Source: an uncultured Parabacteroides sp.
GTDB taxonomy: Bacteria; Bacteroidota; Bacteroidia; Bacteroidales; Tannerellaceae
Assembly: GCA_900541965.1 (NCBI GenBank)
Contig: UQLN01000029.1
Location: forward strand, 1 to 58,612
DNA: 58,612 nucleotides
Direction of reading: 5' to 3'
In this document: positions 16,715 through 25,885 of the stretch, one piece after another
How the letters are laid out: every line of letters starts with the position of its first letter
How positions within the stretch are numbered: position 1 is the stretch's first letter
Position numbers and translations under genes: made by a program
Notes under the pieces: generated by a model
What the model was told of the DNA's origin: nothing
The model's input: the letters and a program-made list of their open reading frames with translations, nothing else
Database searches by the model: none

Positions 16715-17269
16715 ATGAATACAAAGAAATTATATACAGTTATCATCTTTTCAGAAAATACAGTAGGTCTTCTGAACCAGATTACGATTATCTTTACGCG
16801 CCGGCAGTTAAATATTGAGACGCTTTCTGTTTCTCCTTCTGCTATCCAGGGTATCCATAAGTTTACAATTACGACTTTTGCCGATGAGGATACGATAGAC
16901 AAGGTGGTTAAACAAATAGATAAGCGCGTCGATATACTGAAGGCTTATTACAATACGGATGAAGACCTGGTATTTCAGGAAATCGCTTTATACAAATTAA
17001 GCACGGAGTTGTTTATAAAGATGGGAACGGTCGAAGATTTGATTCGTAAATACAATGCCCGTATCCTTGAAATGAACGAATCCTGCGTAGTTTTGGAAAA
17101 AAGCGGCCATTATGATGAAACACAGGCTTTGTTCCGTGAATTGAGCGAATCGATCGGAGTGCTGCAATTTATACGTTCGGGACGTGTGGCAATAACGAAA
17201 AGCCGTGTGGAACGGTTGAGCGATATGCTGGCAGAGATGGAGCGCAAATTGCAGGAAAAGCAAGCATAA
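16715..17269 (+). CDS. ilvN: Acetolactate synthase small (regulatory) subunit
   Basis: A 184-aa ACT-domain protein (KLYTVIIFSENTVGLLNQITIIFTRRQLNIETLSVSPS at residues 4-42) that binds branched-chain amino acids for feedback control of IlvB. The C-terminal half (IRKYNARILEMNESCVVLEKSG, then RSGRVAITKSRVERLSDML) fits the IlvH/IlvN second domain. It follows ilvB by 17 bp with a purine-rich AGGGGAGAAAA stretch before its ATG. Confidence 0.94.
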   Translation: MNTKKLYTVIIFSENTVGLLNQITIIFTRRQLNIETLSVSPSAIQGIHKFTITTFADEDTIDKVVKQIDKRVDILKAYYNTDEDLVFQEIALYKLSTELFIKMGTVEDLIRKYNARILEMNESCVVLEKSGHYDETQALFRELSESIGVLQFIRSGRVAITKSRVERLSDMLAEMERKLQEKQA

Positions 17270-17309
17270 CCTGAAGGCGGTTTTTCTGCCTGTCAAAAAA
17301 TAGAATCGT

Positions 17310-18041
17310 ATGGAAAAGAACAAAACAGGAGAATTTCATTTTGTAACCGAATCCTATTTAATGGATTTCCGGGGACGTATAACGATACCTATGATTGGTA
17401 ATTATCTGCTTCATGCAGCTTCCGTACATGCGGCCGACCGTGGCTTCGGTTATAATGACATGACGGAAAAACATACGGCATGGGTATTGTCACGCCTGGC
17501 TATTGAAATGAAAGCTTATCCCGGGATGTCCGAATCCATAACATTATATACATGGGTAGATGAAGTTGGCAAACTCTTTACCAGCCGTTGCTTTGAGTTT
17601 GTCGACGGAAAAGGGGATACTTTTGCTTTTGCCCGTTCTATCTGGGCGGCAATAGACGTGGAAACCCGCCGTCCGACTTTGCTCGATGTGGAAGGTTTGA
17701 GTGCATATATCACGAATCGTCCCTGTCCAATTGAAAAGCCGGGAAAAATTGCCCCGGTGGAAAATGATACGGAAGGAGAACTTTATAAAGTGAAGTATAG
17801 TGACCTGGATGTAAACGGGCATCTGAACAGTATTAAATATATGGAACATCTGTTGGATATGTTTGATATAGCCATGTATCAGGAAAAAAAGATAAGCCGT
17901 TTTGAAATTGCTTATCAGGCGGAGGGAAAATATGGGATGGAGTTATCGCTTCATAACAAGGAAATAATCCCGGATAAATATAATATGTCCATCTGTCACG
18001 AAGGTAAGGCAATTTGCCGTGCAGCAGTGACATGGTCATGA
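17310..18041 (+). CDS. Acyl-ACP thioesterase
   Basis: A 243-aa double hot-dog protein of the plant FatA/FatB-like type: first domain with TIPMIGNYLLHAASVHAADRGFGY and WVLSRLAIEM, second with VKYSDLDVNGHLNSIKYMEHLLD, whose Asp/Asn-His residues are the expected catalytic set. It hydrolyses acyl-ACP to free fatty acid in the cytoplasm. It lies between ilvN and ilvC (40 and 70 bp gaps), so it should be expressed with branched-chain amino-acid synthesis; a link to branched-chain acyl groups is conceivable but unproven. Confidence 0.88.
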   Translation: MEKNKTGEFHFVTESYLMDFRGRITIPMIGNYLLHAASVHAADRGFGYNDMTEKHTAWVLSRLAIEMKAYPGMSESITLYTWVDEVGKLFTSRCFEFVDGKGDTFAFARSIWAAIDVETRRPTLLDVEGLSAYITNRPCPIEKPGKIAPVENDTEGELYKVKYSDLDVNGHLNSIKYMEHLLDMFDIAMYQEKKISRFEIAYQAEGKYGMELSLHNKEIIPDKYNMSICHEGKAICRAAVTWS

Positions 18042-18111
18042 TACAAAGCGGGGAGACCTGCTTATTGAGAATGAATAAATCAGTTTTTTTATACATTAAA
18101 ATTAAAAACAA

Positions 18112-19155
18112 ATGGCAGTAATGAATTTTGGCGGAGTTGATGAAAATGTAGTAACCCGCGAAGAATTTCCGTTGGAAAAAGCAAGAGAAGTATTGAAAGA
18201 TGAAGTAATCGCAGTAATCGGTTATGGTGTTCAGGGTCCTGGACAGAGTTTGAACTTGCGTGACAATGGTTTTAATGTAATCGTAGGACAGCGTCCCGGT
18301 AAAACGTATGATAAAGCAGTAGCCGACGGTTGGGTACCGGGTGAAACTTTGTTCGGTATTGAAGAAGCTTGTGAGAAAGCAACTATTATACAGGTTTTAC
18401 TTTCTGATGCCGCACAGATTGCTTGTTGGCCGATGATTAAGAAACATCTTACACCGGGTAAGGCATTGTATTTCTCTCATGGATTTGCAATCACTTACAA
18501 AGAACGTACAAATATCATTCCTCCTGCAGACGTAGATGTAATCCTGATTGCTCCTAAAGGTTCGGGAACTTCTTTGCGCCGTATGTTCCTTCAGGGACGT
18601 GGCTTGAACTCAAGTTATGCAATCTTCCAGGATGCTACAGGCAAGGCTTGGGACCGTGTAGTGGCTTTGGGTATCGGTGTTGGTTCGGGTTACTTGTTTG
18701 AAACAACATTCAAGAAAGAAGTATATTCTGACCTGACCGGCGAACGTGGTACTTTGATGGGAGCTATCCAGGGTTTGTTGCTTGCCCAGTATGAAACATT
18801 GCGCGAAAATGGTCACGAACCATCTGAAGCATTCAATGAAACCGTAGAAGAGCTGACTCAGTCATTGATGCCGTTGTTTGCTGAAAACGGTATGGACTGG
18901 ATGTATGCAAACTGTTCGACAACGGCTCAGCGCGGTGCTTTGGATTGGATGGGTCCGTTCCACGATGCCGTTAAACCGGTATTTGAAAAACTGTACAGTG
19001 AAGTAGCATGCGGAAATGAAGCACAACGTTCTATCGATACAAACAGCCAGCCGGATTATCGTGAAAAACTGGATGCCGAATTGAAAGAATTACGTGAAAG
19101 CGAAATGTGGCGTGCCGGTGCAGTTGTACGTAAATTACGTCCGGAAAATAACTAA
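18112..19155 (+). CDS. ilvC: Ketol-acid reductoisomerase
   Basis: Isomerises and reduces acetolactate or acetohydroxybutyrate with NAD(P)H. The 347-aa protein has the Rossmann fingerprint VIGYGVQGPGQSLNLRDNG near residue 36, then VIVGQRPGKT (cofactor-selectivity loop), LIAPKGSGTSLR, and Mg-binding acidic residues in YSDLTGERGTLMGAIQGLL near residue 203 and later EVACGNEAQRSI. Last gene of the ilv operon; a terminator follows. Confidence 0.95.
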   Translation: MAVMNFGGVDENVVTREEFPLEKAREVLKDEVIAVIGYGVQGPGQSLNLRDNGFNVIVGQRPGKTYDKAVADGWVPGETLFGIEEACEKATIIQVLLSDAAQIACWPMIKKHLTPGKALYFSHGFAITYKERTNIIPPADVDVILIAPKGSGTSLRRMFLQGRGLNSSYAIFQDATGKAWDRVVALGIGVGSGYLFETTFKKEVYSDLTGERGTLMGAIQGLLLAQYETLRENGHEPSEAFNETVEELTQSLMPLFAENGMDWMYANCSTTAQRGALDWMGPFHDAVKPVFEKLYSEVACGNEAQRSIDTNSQPDYREKLDAELKELRESEMWRAGAVVRKLRPENN

Positions 19156-19202
19156 TAGGTTATTTTAAATAATTCACCGGATATATTTCCGGCAATTGAT
19201 AG

Positions 19203-19238
19203 AAGGGGTTGTCTAAATTTACTAAGGCAACCCCTTTT
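19203..19238 (+). terminator. Terminator of the ilv operon
   Basis: AAGGGGTTGTC at 19203-19213 pairs with GGCAACCCCTT at 19226-19236 (one G-U), followed by Ts. It lies 48 bp after the ilvC stop. Confidence 0.88.
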
Positions 19239-19296
19239 GTGTTTGCAGCATACTTTTGAAAAAACATGCAGTATAGCCTGATAGGATATTGGATTG

Positions 19297-19650
19297 TTAG
19301 CATAGTGTGAATGAATGATAGCCCATTGATTCAAAATATGCTACTTTCATCAATCCTCCTTCCCGGGCAATGGAAATTTCCGGTAAGAGCATCATCTCAT
19401 CTATTCCGTACCGGGAGAGGGTATTGATACATTGGTAAAATTCTACATTCTCGTTATTTAAATAGGTGATTGTGGATTTGGTTGTATCCAAATGTGTACT
19501 TTTTAAACAAGAAAGCAGTGCTGTCCCAATACTGATAACTGCTATTTTATCTGTCATCGCAGGCTGTTTTTTTAAATTGATGATATGGGAAAATAATTGT
19601 TCCCAGCAACGGTCATCTTTAATCAGAAATACAAAATTCAATTTGTCCAT
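19297..19650 (-). CDS. DsrE/DsrF-like small protein
   Basis: A 117-aa cytoplasmic protein. The order of segments, KLNFVFLIKDD at the start, a middle AVISIGTALLSCL, then VEFYQCINTLSRYGIDEMMLLPEISIAREGGLMKVAYFESMGYHSF, fits the DsrE/DsrF-like fold in which a Cys in the F-x-x-C-x-N-T-L segment is conserved. Members bind or relay sulfur, or have unknown roles. No sulfur-relay genes are adjacent, so the role is open. It is convergent with ilvC. Confidence 0.65.
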   Translation of the reverse strand: MDKLNFVFLIKDDRCWEQLFSHIINLKKQPAMTDKIAVISIGTALLSCLKSTHLDTTKSTITYLNNENVEFYQCINTLSRYGIDEMMLLPEISIAREGGLMKVAYFESMGYHSFTLC

Positions 19651-20065
19651 AATTCTATTTATTTTGTTGGTTAGTACATCTTTGGGATATTACCTTTCCA
19701 TATTTTAAATATCTGTATGTTGCTATATACATAAGGTTCCATATATGGCTTCTATTATAATTCCACTTAAACATTCTATAAATTAGTATGGTTCATCCCC
19801 TTAGAAAAAATGGGAAGAAACAACCTTCGGCAAGAAATCCCTTAAAATATAGTTGAGTCCATATCGATGAATTTGTAGAAACTTAATGAGTATTTGTTTT
19901 GTTTTTCAGGACTGTTGGAAAAAAGTAATGGTATAGAATAATAATAAAGATATAATTTGTAAATTACCTGCGCCAAAAGCTAAATGTTGTAAAGTACAGC
20001 GATGATGTATGGCTGTTGTCTTTTTTGTTTGAGGGTTAATTAAAAATCTGATAAATCTCTACATT
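19651..20065. other. 415-bp intergenic region
   Basis: AT-rich gap between the divergent DsrE-like and beta-propeller lipoprotein genes. No convincing gene, RNA fold or repeat was seen, and no clean TTTG-N19-TAnnTTTG promoter for either neighbour. Confidence 0.6.
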
Positions 20066-21196
20066 ATGAAAACAACTTTTTTTACACTTTTCCTGATAGT
20101 CTTATCAGTAGGAACCGGATGTAAAATGAATTCGGATCAAGATCAAAAGTCGTTGCCAGTACTTGATATGGAAGCAGCTATAGGAAAGCAGGTGCCGGAT
20201 ACGTTTACATGGAATGGCATTGCCAAGCGGATTACGTATGTTCCTATTTCAACTTCAGCCGATAAATTATTCGGTTCGGCTCAGCCTGTATATGTAGATC
20301 ATACTATGTATTGTGCAGTGGATCATAAAACAGGAACAGTTTTCCGTACCGATAAAAAAGGTAAGGTTATAAGTTCTTTTTCCCGGAAAGGACATGGACC
20401 GGGTGAATATAATGTGCTGACGTATGTACATGTAAATCAGGTGGATTCTACAATTGAAGTTTTCGACCAAAGAGGAGGTAGGCATATTGTCTATGATTTG
20501 GATGGCAATTTGATCCGGGAAATTTTCCTGAAAGAGAAAGGTCTTGATACACCTATACTTATTTCTGATAACTATATTGTTGCCAGAGGACAAAATAATA
20601 CAACTCACAAACTTTATATAGCGGATAAAGATTTTAATATCCGGAAAAGCCTGTTTCCGATGGATACGACTTTAACGGAAATGCAACGTTTGAATCTGAC
20701 TTGGCAGTTGAACTATTGTAGAAACAGGGATTTTGCAGTGATCAATTTTGCTAACGAAGATACTGTTTTCACTGTAACGGAAAGTGGAGCTCAGCCTTTG
20801 TGCATTTTTAAGAAAGGTGTATATAATATTCCCGAAGAAGAATTGAAGAATCCGACAGAAGCGAGTGGTTTTGGTTCGGATTATATACGGACAATGTGGT
20901 TGTCTTCAATCCCTGGCTATTATTTAATTTCTTATGTAAGAAAAGACAATTTCTGGGATGAGATATGGAGAAAATCGGATAATCAGATTGTATCACGTTT
21001 TTCTAATGAAGATGGAGAGTTTGGCTTTCCTTTGCGCCTTCCGTCCGGAAAGAAAATACGAATCAATGCAAGAAATCTATATATAAAGGGGAATCTTGTA
21101 GTTACTTCAATTGATGCGATAGTGGCAGTCGAGGGCAAAATTCCGGATGTAGATGAAGATGACAATCCGGTACTGGTGGTTATGGAGATAGGTTGA
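20066..21196 (+). CDS. Six-bladed beta-propeller lipoprotein
   Basis: A 376-aa secreted lipoprotein: signal peptide followed by lipobox VGTGC near residue 19. The rest has repeated strand motifs (GTVFRTDKKGKVISSFSRKGHGPGEY; IEVFDQRGGRHIVYDLDGNLIREI) typical of the Bacteroidetes six-bladed beta-propeller (TolB/NHL-like) lipoprotein group. It is probably exposed on the outer membrane or in the periplasm. Ligand unknown. It is a single-gene unit ended by the terminator at 21319-21354. Confidence 0.78.
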   Translation: MKTTFFTLFLIVLSVGTGCKMNSDQDQKSLPVLDMEAAIGKQVPDTFTWNGIAKRITYVPISTSADKLFGSAQPVYVDHTMYCAVDHKTGTVFRTDKKGKVISSFSRKGHGPGEYNVLTYVHVNQVDSTIEVFDQRGGRHIVYDLDGNLIREIFLKEKGLDTPILISDNYIVARGQNNTTHKLYIADKDFNIRKSLFPMDTTLTEMQRLNLTWQLNYCRNRDFAVINFANEDTVFTVTESGAQPLCIFKKGVYNIPEEELKNPTEASGFGSDYIRTMWLSSIPGYYLISYVRKDNFWDEIWRKSDNQIVSRFSNEDGEFGFPLRLPSGKKIRINARNLYIKGNLVVTSIDAIVAVEGKIPDVDEDDNPVLVVMEIG

Positions 21197-21318
21197 CCTT
21201 TTTGATTCAGATTGGATAGGAAGATATCTTTTTATATGAAATTGAATTTTGTCTGCGTGATTGGTTTAGGTTATCGAATGGTTGGTATTATTATTTGACT
21301 CATAATTAAACAGAAAGA

Positions 21319-21354
21319 AACCATCTCAGAATAATAGAATGGGATGGTTTTTTT
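21319..21354 (+). terminator. Intrinsic terminator after the beta-propeller lipoprotein
   Basis: AACCATCTCA at 21319-21328 pairs with TGGGATGGTT at 21340-21349 (one G-U), followed by a T-run to 21354. Confidence 0.8.
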
Positions 21355-21397
21355 GTTTAAAATACACAATTGGCAATTCTCATACAATATAAATCCA

Positions 21398-21405
21398 TAT
21401 CTTTG
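21398..21405 (+). promoter_or_regulatory. -7 element for the metallophosphoesterase gene
   Basis: TATCTTTG matches TAnnTTTG, 30 nt before the ATG at 21436. No matching -33 TTTG at 19 bp. Confidence 0.5.
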
Positions 21406-21435
21406 AAATACATTGTTGATTAATAAAGATAACCT

Positions 21436-22599
21436 ATGAAAGAAAAAAATCTTTTGCTATTATGTGTTTTGCTGTTGAGTGTGTCTGTTTATGCGCAGGA
21501 AGGTATAAAACTGGCTCATGGACCTTATTTACAGAATATGGGACCGGATGAAGTGACTATTGTCTGGTTGTCGGATAAGCCTTCTGTCGGTTGGGTGGAA
21601 TTGGCTCCGGATGACGGTTCTAATTTTTATGCAACCGAACGCCCTCGTTTTTTCGATGCTAAGAATGGAGTAAAAAATACTTCTACGATTCATACGGTAA
21701 AGTTGAAGGGACTTAATCCGGGTACAAACTATCGGTATCGTGTTTTTGCACAGGAGGTGTTAAGCCATATTGGGCATAAAATAGTTTATGGCGATTATGC
21801 CGCGACCAATGTATATTCTAAAAAGCCGTTGGTATTTAGAACAAGTGACCCTGCGAATCAAACCATTTCTTTTGCAATGGTAAATGATATTCATGGTAAT
21901 AACGGGCTATTGGAAAACCTGGTATCCAAATGTGATTTGAAAAAAACGGATTTTATTATTTTTAATGGAGATATGGTTTCTGTTTTTAATGAAGAAAATC
22001 ATATCTTCAACGGTTTTATGGATAAGGCCACTGCGTTGTTCGCTTCTGAAATCCCCATGTATTATACCCGTGGAAACCATGAAACCCGTGGTGCATTTGC
22101 AACCGAGTTCCAACGTTATTTCTCTCCGAAGGAAGAAAATATTTATTATACGTTTCGGCAAGGCCCTGTTTGTTTTGTCATTTTGGATACCGGAGAGGAT
22201 AAACCGGATTCGGATATAGAGTATGCCGGCATTACAGTTTATGATGAATACCGGAGTGAACAGGCAGAATGGTTGCGACAGGTTTTAAATAGTAAAGAAT
22301 ATAAGGAAGCTCCTTTTAAAGTGATAGTAGCGCATATTCCCCCGATAGGAGGATGGCATGGTAATTTGGAAGTGGAAAATAAATTCATGCCATTATTACG
22401 GGAAGCAAAGCCGGATCTTATGCTTTGCGGGCATTTGCACCGTTTCGTTCATCAGAAAGCGACAGCAGAAACTCCATTCCCGATTATCGTTAATTCTAAT
22501 ACGGCTGTGCTGAAAGCTGCGGCAAATTCAGAGGAGTTAGATGTACAGGTTATAGATACCGAAGGAAAAGTCCTGGACCGATTTTCAGTAAAGAAATAA
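21436..22599 (+). CDS. Secreted metallophosphoesterase, purple-acid-phosphatase-like
   Basis: A 387-aa exported protein with signal peptide ending VYAQ near residue 21. Residues 25-130 look like the fibronectin-III-type N-terminal domain of purple acid phosphatases (PYLQNMGPDEVTIVWLSDKPS; GLNPGTNYRYRV). The metallophosphoesterase part has metal-ligand motifs MVNDIHGNN near residue 152, FNGDMV near 176, RGNHETRG near 212, VAHIPP near 298 and CGHLHRFVH near 333. It likely hydrolyses phosphate esters in the periplasm; the substrate cannot be told. Single-gene unit. Confidence 0.87.
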   Translation: MKEKNLLLLCVLLLSVSVYAQEGIKLAHGPYLQNMGPDEVTIVWLSDKPSVGWVELAPDDGSNFYATERPRFFDAKNGVKNTSTIHTVKLKGLNPGTNYRYRVFAQEVLSHIGHKIVYGDYAATNVYSKKPLVFRTSDPANQTISFAMVNDIHGNNGLLENLVSKCDLKKTDFIIFNGDMVSVFNEENHIFNGFMDKATALFASEIPMYYTRGNHETRGAFATEFQRYFSPKEENIYYTFRQGPVCFVILDTGEDKPDSDIEYAGITVYDEYRSEQAEWLRQVLNSKEYKEAPFKVIVAHIPPIGGWHGNLEVENKFMPLLREAKPDLMLCGHLHRFVHQKATAETPFPIIVNSNTAVLKAAANSEELDVQVIDTEGKVLDRFSVKK

Positions 22600-22683
22600 C
22601 CGGATTTGATTATAATAACCGGTTTTTGATTCTGTTTAGCTTATACTTTGTAAGAAAAAACGTATAAAAAACTTCGGATTATA

Positions 22684-22714
22684 TTTGGATGTTTATAAAA
22701 AGGCTGTATCTTTG
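22684..22714 (+). promoter_or_regulatory. Promoter of the leu operon
   Basis: TTTG at 22684-22687, 19 bp, then TATCTTTG at 22707-22714, followed by GCAGCGTT. Same geometry and same downstream bases as the ilv promoter at 12904-12934. Confidence 0.85.
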
Positions 22715-22737
22715 CAGCGTTCAAATAAAAAGACAAT

Positions 22738-22812
22738 ATGAAACAGGAAATGCTAAATAGCCTCATTATTTCTCTATCTATTATTCTACTCTGGGAACGG
22801 GATAGGAAGTGA
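22738..22812 (+). CDS. leu operon leader peptide
   Basis: A 24-aa open frame starting MKQEMLNSLIISLSIILLW and ending in TGA at 22810-22812. It holds 5 Leu and 4 Ile; the Leu codons are CTA three times and CTC twice, codons that appear uncommon in the neighbouring genes. The adjacent Leu-Leu pair near the end is the likely stall site. The stop codon lies inside the antiterminator arm. No stable product is expected. Confidence 0.87.
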   Translation: MKQEMLNSLIISLSIILLWERDRK

Positions 22813-22884
22813 GACTGTGTATGCATTCGTGGCATAAAGATATAAAGAGCCTTTCTCACTTCCCTGTGAGAGAGGCTTTTTTTT
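22805..22884 (+). promoter_or_regulatory. leu attenuator: antiterminator and terminator
   Basis: GGAAGTGAGA at 22805-22814 pairs perfectly with TCTCACTTCC at 22854-22863. The competing terminator pairs 22848-22859 with 22866-22877 (12 bp, one G-U), with a T-run at 22877-22884. The design matches the ilv leader: the 5' antiterminator arm overlaps the leader stop codon, so completing the leader peptide favours termination. Confidence 0.87.
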
Positions 22885-22928
22885 AGTATTCAAGCGATAG
22901 GTATTAACAATTTAAGACGATAAAGACT

Positions 22929-24425
22929 ATGTCAGACAGATTATTTATTTTCGACACAACATTACGTGACGGTGAGCAAGTGCCGGGTTGCCAGTTAAAC
23001 AGTATTGAAAAGATACAGGTTGCAAAGGCATTGGAGGAACTGGGGGTGGATGTGATAGAAGCAGGTTTTCCGGTTTCAAGCCCCGGTGATTTCAATAGTG
23101 TGGTTGAGATATCCAAAGCTGTTACCTGGCCTACAATCTGCGCACTTACACGTGCCGTAGAAAAAGATATTGATGTGGCAGCCGAAGCATTGAAGTTTGC
23201 TAAACGCGGACGTATCCATACGGGAATAGGAACATCTGATTATCATATCAAATATAAATTCAATTCCAACCAGGACGAAATCCTCGAACGTGCTATCGCT
23301 GCAACCAAGTATGCGAAGAGATATGTGGAAGATGTGGAATTTTATTGTGAAGATGCCGGACGTACGGACAACGTATATCTGGCACGGGTGGTGGAAGCTG
23401 TTATCAAAGCCGGTGCAACCGTTGTAAATATCCCGGATACGACAGGATACTGCCTACCGGATGAATACGGTGCGAAAATCAAATACCTGATGGAGCATGT
23501 AGACGGTATAGAGAATGCCATCATTTCCACACATTGCCATAATGACCTGGGCATGGCTACAGCTAATACCGTTCAGGGCGTATTGAACGGTGCCCGTCAG
23601 GTTGAAGTTACCATGAACGGTATCGGGGAACGTGCCGGTAATACGTCGTTGGAAGAGGTAGCAATGATATTTAAGAGCCATAAGGAACGTGAAATCATTA
23701 CTAATATCAATACCACTAAGATTTACGGTGTGAGCCGTATGGTTTCCAGCCTGATGAATATGCCGATTCAGCCGAACAAGGCGATTGTGGGGCGTAATGC
23801 TTTTGCCCACTCTTCCGGTATCCATCAGGACGGCGTGTTGAAAAACCGTGAAAGTTACGAAATCATAGACCCGAAAGACGTTGGTATCGACGATAATGCA
23901 ATTGTATTGACTGCACGCAGCGGACGTGCTGCCCTGAAACACCGCCTGCATGTACTGGGGGTGGAACTGGAACAGGAAAAGCTGGACAAGGCTTACGAAG
24001 AATTTCTGAAACTGGCAGACCGCAAAAAAGATATTAATGATGACGATGTCCTGATGCTGGTAGGAAAAGACCGTACAGCCATGCACCGTATCAAACTGGA
24101 ATATTTGCAGGTTACTTCCGGTGTCGGTTTGCAGTCGGTAGCCAGCGTATGCCTGAACATTGCCGGCGAAAAGTTCGAAGCAGCCGCAGCCGGAAACGGT
24201 CCTGTGGATGCAGCCATCAAAGCCGTAAAATCAATTATCCATCGTACAATGACCATTCAGGAGTTCTTGATACAAGCCATTAATAAAGGTAGCGATGATA
24301 TGGGTAAAGTACATATGCAGGTGGAATATGACGGAAATAATTATTATGGATTTGCTGCTAATACGGATATTATAGCTGCTTCTGTTGAGGCATTTATCGA
24401 CGCAATCAATAAATTTGTAAAATAA
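22929..24425 (+). CDS. leuA: 2-isopropylmalate synthase
   Basis: Condenses acetyl-CoA with 2-oxoisovalerate, the first step to leucine. The 498-aa protein has FDTTLRDGEQVPG near residue 8, the metal-binding STHCHNDLGMATAN near residue 200, NGIGERAGNTSLEEV near residue 231, and the C-terminal LeuA allosteric domain (about 385-498) used for leucine feedback. First structural gene after the leader, 17 bp before leuC. Confidence 0.95.
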   Translation: MSDRLFIFDTTLRDGEQVPGCQLNSIEKIQVAKALEELGVDVIEAGFPVSSPGDFNSVVEISKAVTWPTICALTRAVEKDIDVAAEALKFAKRGRIHTGIGTSDYHIKYKFNSNQDEILERAIAATKYAKRYVEDVEFYCEDAGRTDNVYLARVVEAVIKAGATVVNIPDTTGYCLPDEYGAKIKYLMEHVDGIENAIISTHCHNDLGMATANTVQGVLNGARQVEVTMNGIGERAGNTSLEEVAMIFKSHKEREIITNINTTKIYGVSRMVSSLMNMPIQPNKAIVGRNAFAHSSGIHQDGVLKNRESYEIIDPKDVGIDDNAIVLTARSGRAALKHRLHVLGVELEQEKLDKAYEEFLKLADRKKDINDDDVLMLVGKDRTAMHRIKLEYLQVTSGVGLQSVASVCLNIAGEKFEAAAAGNGPVDAAIKAVKSIIHRTMTIQEFLIQAINKGSDDMGKVHMQVEYDGNNYYGFAANTDIIAASVEAFIDAINKFVK

Positions 24426-24441
24426 AAGATACGATATAGTT

Positions 24442-25839
24442 ATGAGCAAGACATTATTCGAAAAAATTTGGGAGAAGCATGTAGTGGATACGCTTCCCGA
24501 CGGAACTATTCAATTGTATATAGACCGTCTTTATTGCCACGAAGTAACCAGCCCGCAAGCTTTTGCCGGATTACGTGCCCGTGGACTGAAACCGTTCCGT
24601 CCGGAGCAGATTACTTGTATGCCGGACCATAATATCCCGACATTGGCTCAGGACAAACCGATCGAAGACCCTGTTTCAAAGAACCAGGTGGATACGCTTG
24701 AAAAGAATGCGAAAGATTTCGACCTGACCTATTTCGGATTGCTTCATCCGAAAAACGGTATTATCCATGTGGTAGGACCGGAAACCGGACTGACACAACC
24801 GGGGATGACGATTGTTTGTGGCGACTCTCATACATCGACCCACGGGGCTATGGGAGCGATTGCTTTCGGTATCGGTACCAGCGAAGTAGAAATGACGCTT
24901 GCTACCCAGTGCATCATGCAGCGTAAGCCTAAGACTATGCGTATCACTGTCGACGGTAAACTGAAACCGGGAGTGACTGCAAAAGACGTCGCTCTTTATA
25001 TCATCAGTAAAATGACAACAGGAGGTGCTACCGGATATTTCGTAGAATATGCCGGAGAAGCCATCCGCAATACCACAATGGAAGAACGCCTGACCATCTG
25101 TAACCTGTCTATCGAAATGGGAGCCCGCGGAGGTATGATTGCCCCGGATGATGTCACTTTCAGTTATTTGAAAGACCGCGAATATGCGCCTCGTGGAGAA
25201 GCATGGGATAAGAAACTGGCAGAATGGCGCCGCCTTTACAGTGACCCGGATGCAGTCTTTGATAAGGAGATTGTATTCCATGCGGAAGATATAGAGCCGA
25301 TGGTTACGTATGGAACCAACCCGGGAATGGGAATGGGGGTCCGTGACAATATCCCTCCGATGGAGAGTGTGGATGAAGCCGGACGTATCTCTTACAAGAA
25401 ATCCCTGGATTATATGGGCTTTACGGCCGGGGAACCTGTCTTGGGTAAGAAAATAGATTATGTTTTCCTGGGAAGCTGTACAAACGGACGTATCGAAGAT
25501 TTCCGTGCATTTGCTTCTTTGGTGAAAGGTAAGAAGAAGGCGGACGGTGTAACTGTTTGGTTAGTTCCGGGTAGTTGGTTGGTGGAACGTCAGATACGTG
25601 CCGAAGGTATAGACAAGGTATTGGAGAGTGCCGGATTCCAGCTTCGCCAGCCGGGCTGTTCCGCTTGTCTTGCAATGAATGAAGATAAAGTACCGGCAGG
25701 CAAATATGCCGTATCTACTTCTAACCGTAATTTTGAAGGTCGTCAGGGACCGGGTGCGCGTACCATCTTAGCCGGTCCGCTGGTAGCTGCCGCCGCTGCT
25801 GTAACCGGAAAGATTACAGACCCGAGAGATTTGATGTAA
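24442..25839 (+). CDS. leuC: 3-isopropylmalate dehydratase large subunit
   Basis: Isomerises 2- to 3-isopropylmalate with LeuD. The 465-aa aconitase-family protein shows KIWEKHVVDTLPDG at the start, GDSHTSTHGAMGAIAFGIGTSEVE near residue 130, and the three cluster-binding Cys: one in FLGSCTNGR near 345 and two in GCSACLAMN near 408. Lies 46 bp before leuD. Confidence 0.95.
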   Translation: MSKTLFEKIWEKHVVDTLPDGTIQLYIDRLYCHEVTSPQAFAGLRARGLKPFRPEQITCMPDHNIPTLAQDKPIEDPVSKNQVDTLEKNAKDFDLTYFGLLHPKNGIIHVVGPETGLTQPGMTIVCGDSHTSTHGAMGAIAFGIGTSEVEMTLATQCIMQRKPKTMRITVDGKLKPGVTAKDVALYIISKMTTGGATGYFVEYAGEAIRNTTMEERLTICNLSIEMGARGGMIAPDDVTFSYLKDREYAPRGEAWDKKLAEWRRLYSDPDAVFDKEIVFHAEDIEPMVTYGTNPGMGMGVRDNIPPMESVDEAGRISYKKSLDYMGFTAGEPVLGKKIDYVFLGSCTNGRIEDFRAFASLVKGKKKADGVTVWLVPGSWLVERQIRAEGIDKVLESAGFQLRQPGCSACLAMNEDKVPAGKYAVSTSNRNFEGRQGPGARTILAGPLVAAAAAVTGKITDPRDLM

Positions 25840-25885
25840 AGGCTTGGTAGAGCCGTTCAATAACAGAATAAAAATAAACAAGACA

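Noticed and set aside
25844..25885. TTG start for leuD
   Set aside because: It adds 14 residues unlike the family; the ATG at 25886 begins at the expected LeuD position.
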